DNA from: Bog-473 sp035551835
GTDB lineage: Bacteria > Actinomycetota > Acidimicrobiia > Acidimicrobiales > RAAP-2
DNA: 21,469 nt
Assembly (NCBI GenBank): GCA_035551835.1
Contig: DASZMN010000035.1
Coordinates: 1 to 21,469 of the forward strand
Direction of reading: 5' to 3'
Part shown: positions 21,193-21,469 of the stretch, piece after piece
Layout of the letters: every line of letters begins with the position of its first letter
Numbering within the stretch: the stretch's first letter is position 1
Made by a program: the position numbers and the translations under genes
The notes under the pieces: generated by a model
The model's database searches: none
What the model saw: the letters and a program-made list of their open reading frames with translations, nothing else
What the model was told of the DNA's origin: nothing

Positions 21193-21469
21193 TCAGCAGA
21201 CGGTTGGGTCGAACTGGGTCGGTGATTGTTCCGGAACCGTGGTCGTTGGGCTCGGAGCCGTTCCCGCGTTGCCACTGTTTGGGACCAACGACGTCGTGCT
21301 CGCTGGAGGCCCTCCGGTCGAATCCGTGATCTCCTGGGGATAGCCGGAGGTGTCGAGCGGCGGAGTGGCGATCGGCAACGGTGCGGGCGAACCCAGGAAT
21401 ACGCTGATCACCTGTTCGGCTTGGTCAGGCTCGACGACCTCGACGTCGCCGTAGTCGTTGGTGGCCGCG
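21193..21469 (-). CDS. C-terminal part of a Pro/Thr/Ser-rich protein (partial)
   Basis: The frame is open to the window edge; the visible 91 residues begin ATNDYGDVEVVEPDQAEQVISVFLG, then become Pro/Thr/Ser-rich to the stop at 21193. The disordered tail suggests a secreted or membrane protein. The first part might be the end of a cell-wall enzyme such as an LCP-family protein, but I cannot support that. It is convergent with the CHAP gene across 51 bp that show no clear terminator. Confidence 0.6.
   Translation of the reverse strand, partial: AATNDYGDVEVVEPDQAEQVISVFLGSPAPLPIATPPLDTSGYPQEITDSTGGPPASTTSLVPNSGNAGTAPSPTTTVPEQSPTQFDPTVC

Overview
The window is high-GC DNA (about 70% by eye) with strong G/C bias at third codon positions, GTG as well as ATG starts, and secreted proteins carrying poly-threonine linkers. 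Together with a PhoU, an HxlR regulator, DHA2 transporters and many SDR, flavin and amidohydrolase enzymes, this points to an actinobacterium. Class Acidimicrobiia is my best guess, by inference. I see no rRNA, tRNA, IS element, phage gene or CRISPR array. It looks like ordinary chromosome with accessory catabolic genes.

Layout. 1-1635 (minus): a partial luciferase-like flavin monooxygenase and a zinc-type alcohol dehydrogenase. 1707-5017 (plus): an operon of SDR, a beta-sandwich/lipocalin-like protein of unknown function, and an aminoglycoside-phosphotransferase-fold protein with a DUF6285-like tail. 4993-8516: a DHA2 MFS pump divergent from an HxlR regulator, followed by an amidase. 8513-12230 (minus): a PASTA lipoprotein, a second DHA2 pump coupled to it by GTGA, and an Old Yellow Enzyme homologue. 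12359-14003: a small ESFPASDP-motif protein, phoU behind an array of 11-bp repeats resembling a PHO box, a 72-aa acidic protein and a STAS anti-anti-sigma factor. 14225-16985 (plus): SDR, enoyl-CoA isomerase-like crotonase and an amidohydrolase, a likely acyl-CoA or ring-fission catabolic unit. 17032-19471 (minus): a histidine-rich membrane protein, a histidine kinase with no response regulator, and short upstream ORFs. 19543-21141 (plus): a membrane-anchored Thr/Pro-rich protein and a membrane-anchored CHAP hydrolase, each preceded by a short coupled ORF. 21193-end (minus): the C-terminus of a Pro/Thr-rich protein.

The most interesting signals are regulatory. (1) Many genes start 6-8 nt after a TANNNT -10 hexamer, the signature of leaderless transcription. 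(2) Three loci (histidine kinase, Thr-rich membrane protein, CHAP protein) have tiny ORFs overlapping the next start codon by 4 nt (ATGA or GTGA), and at two of them the first mini-ORF sits at a leaderless-type position. (3) A seven-unit, 11-bp-period array lies at the -35 position of phoU. The catabolic enzymes can be assigned to families but not to substrates from sequence alone.
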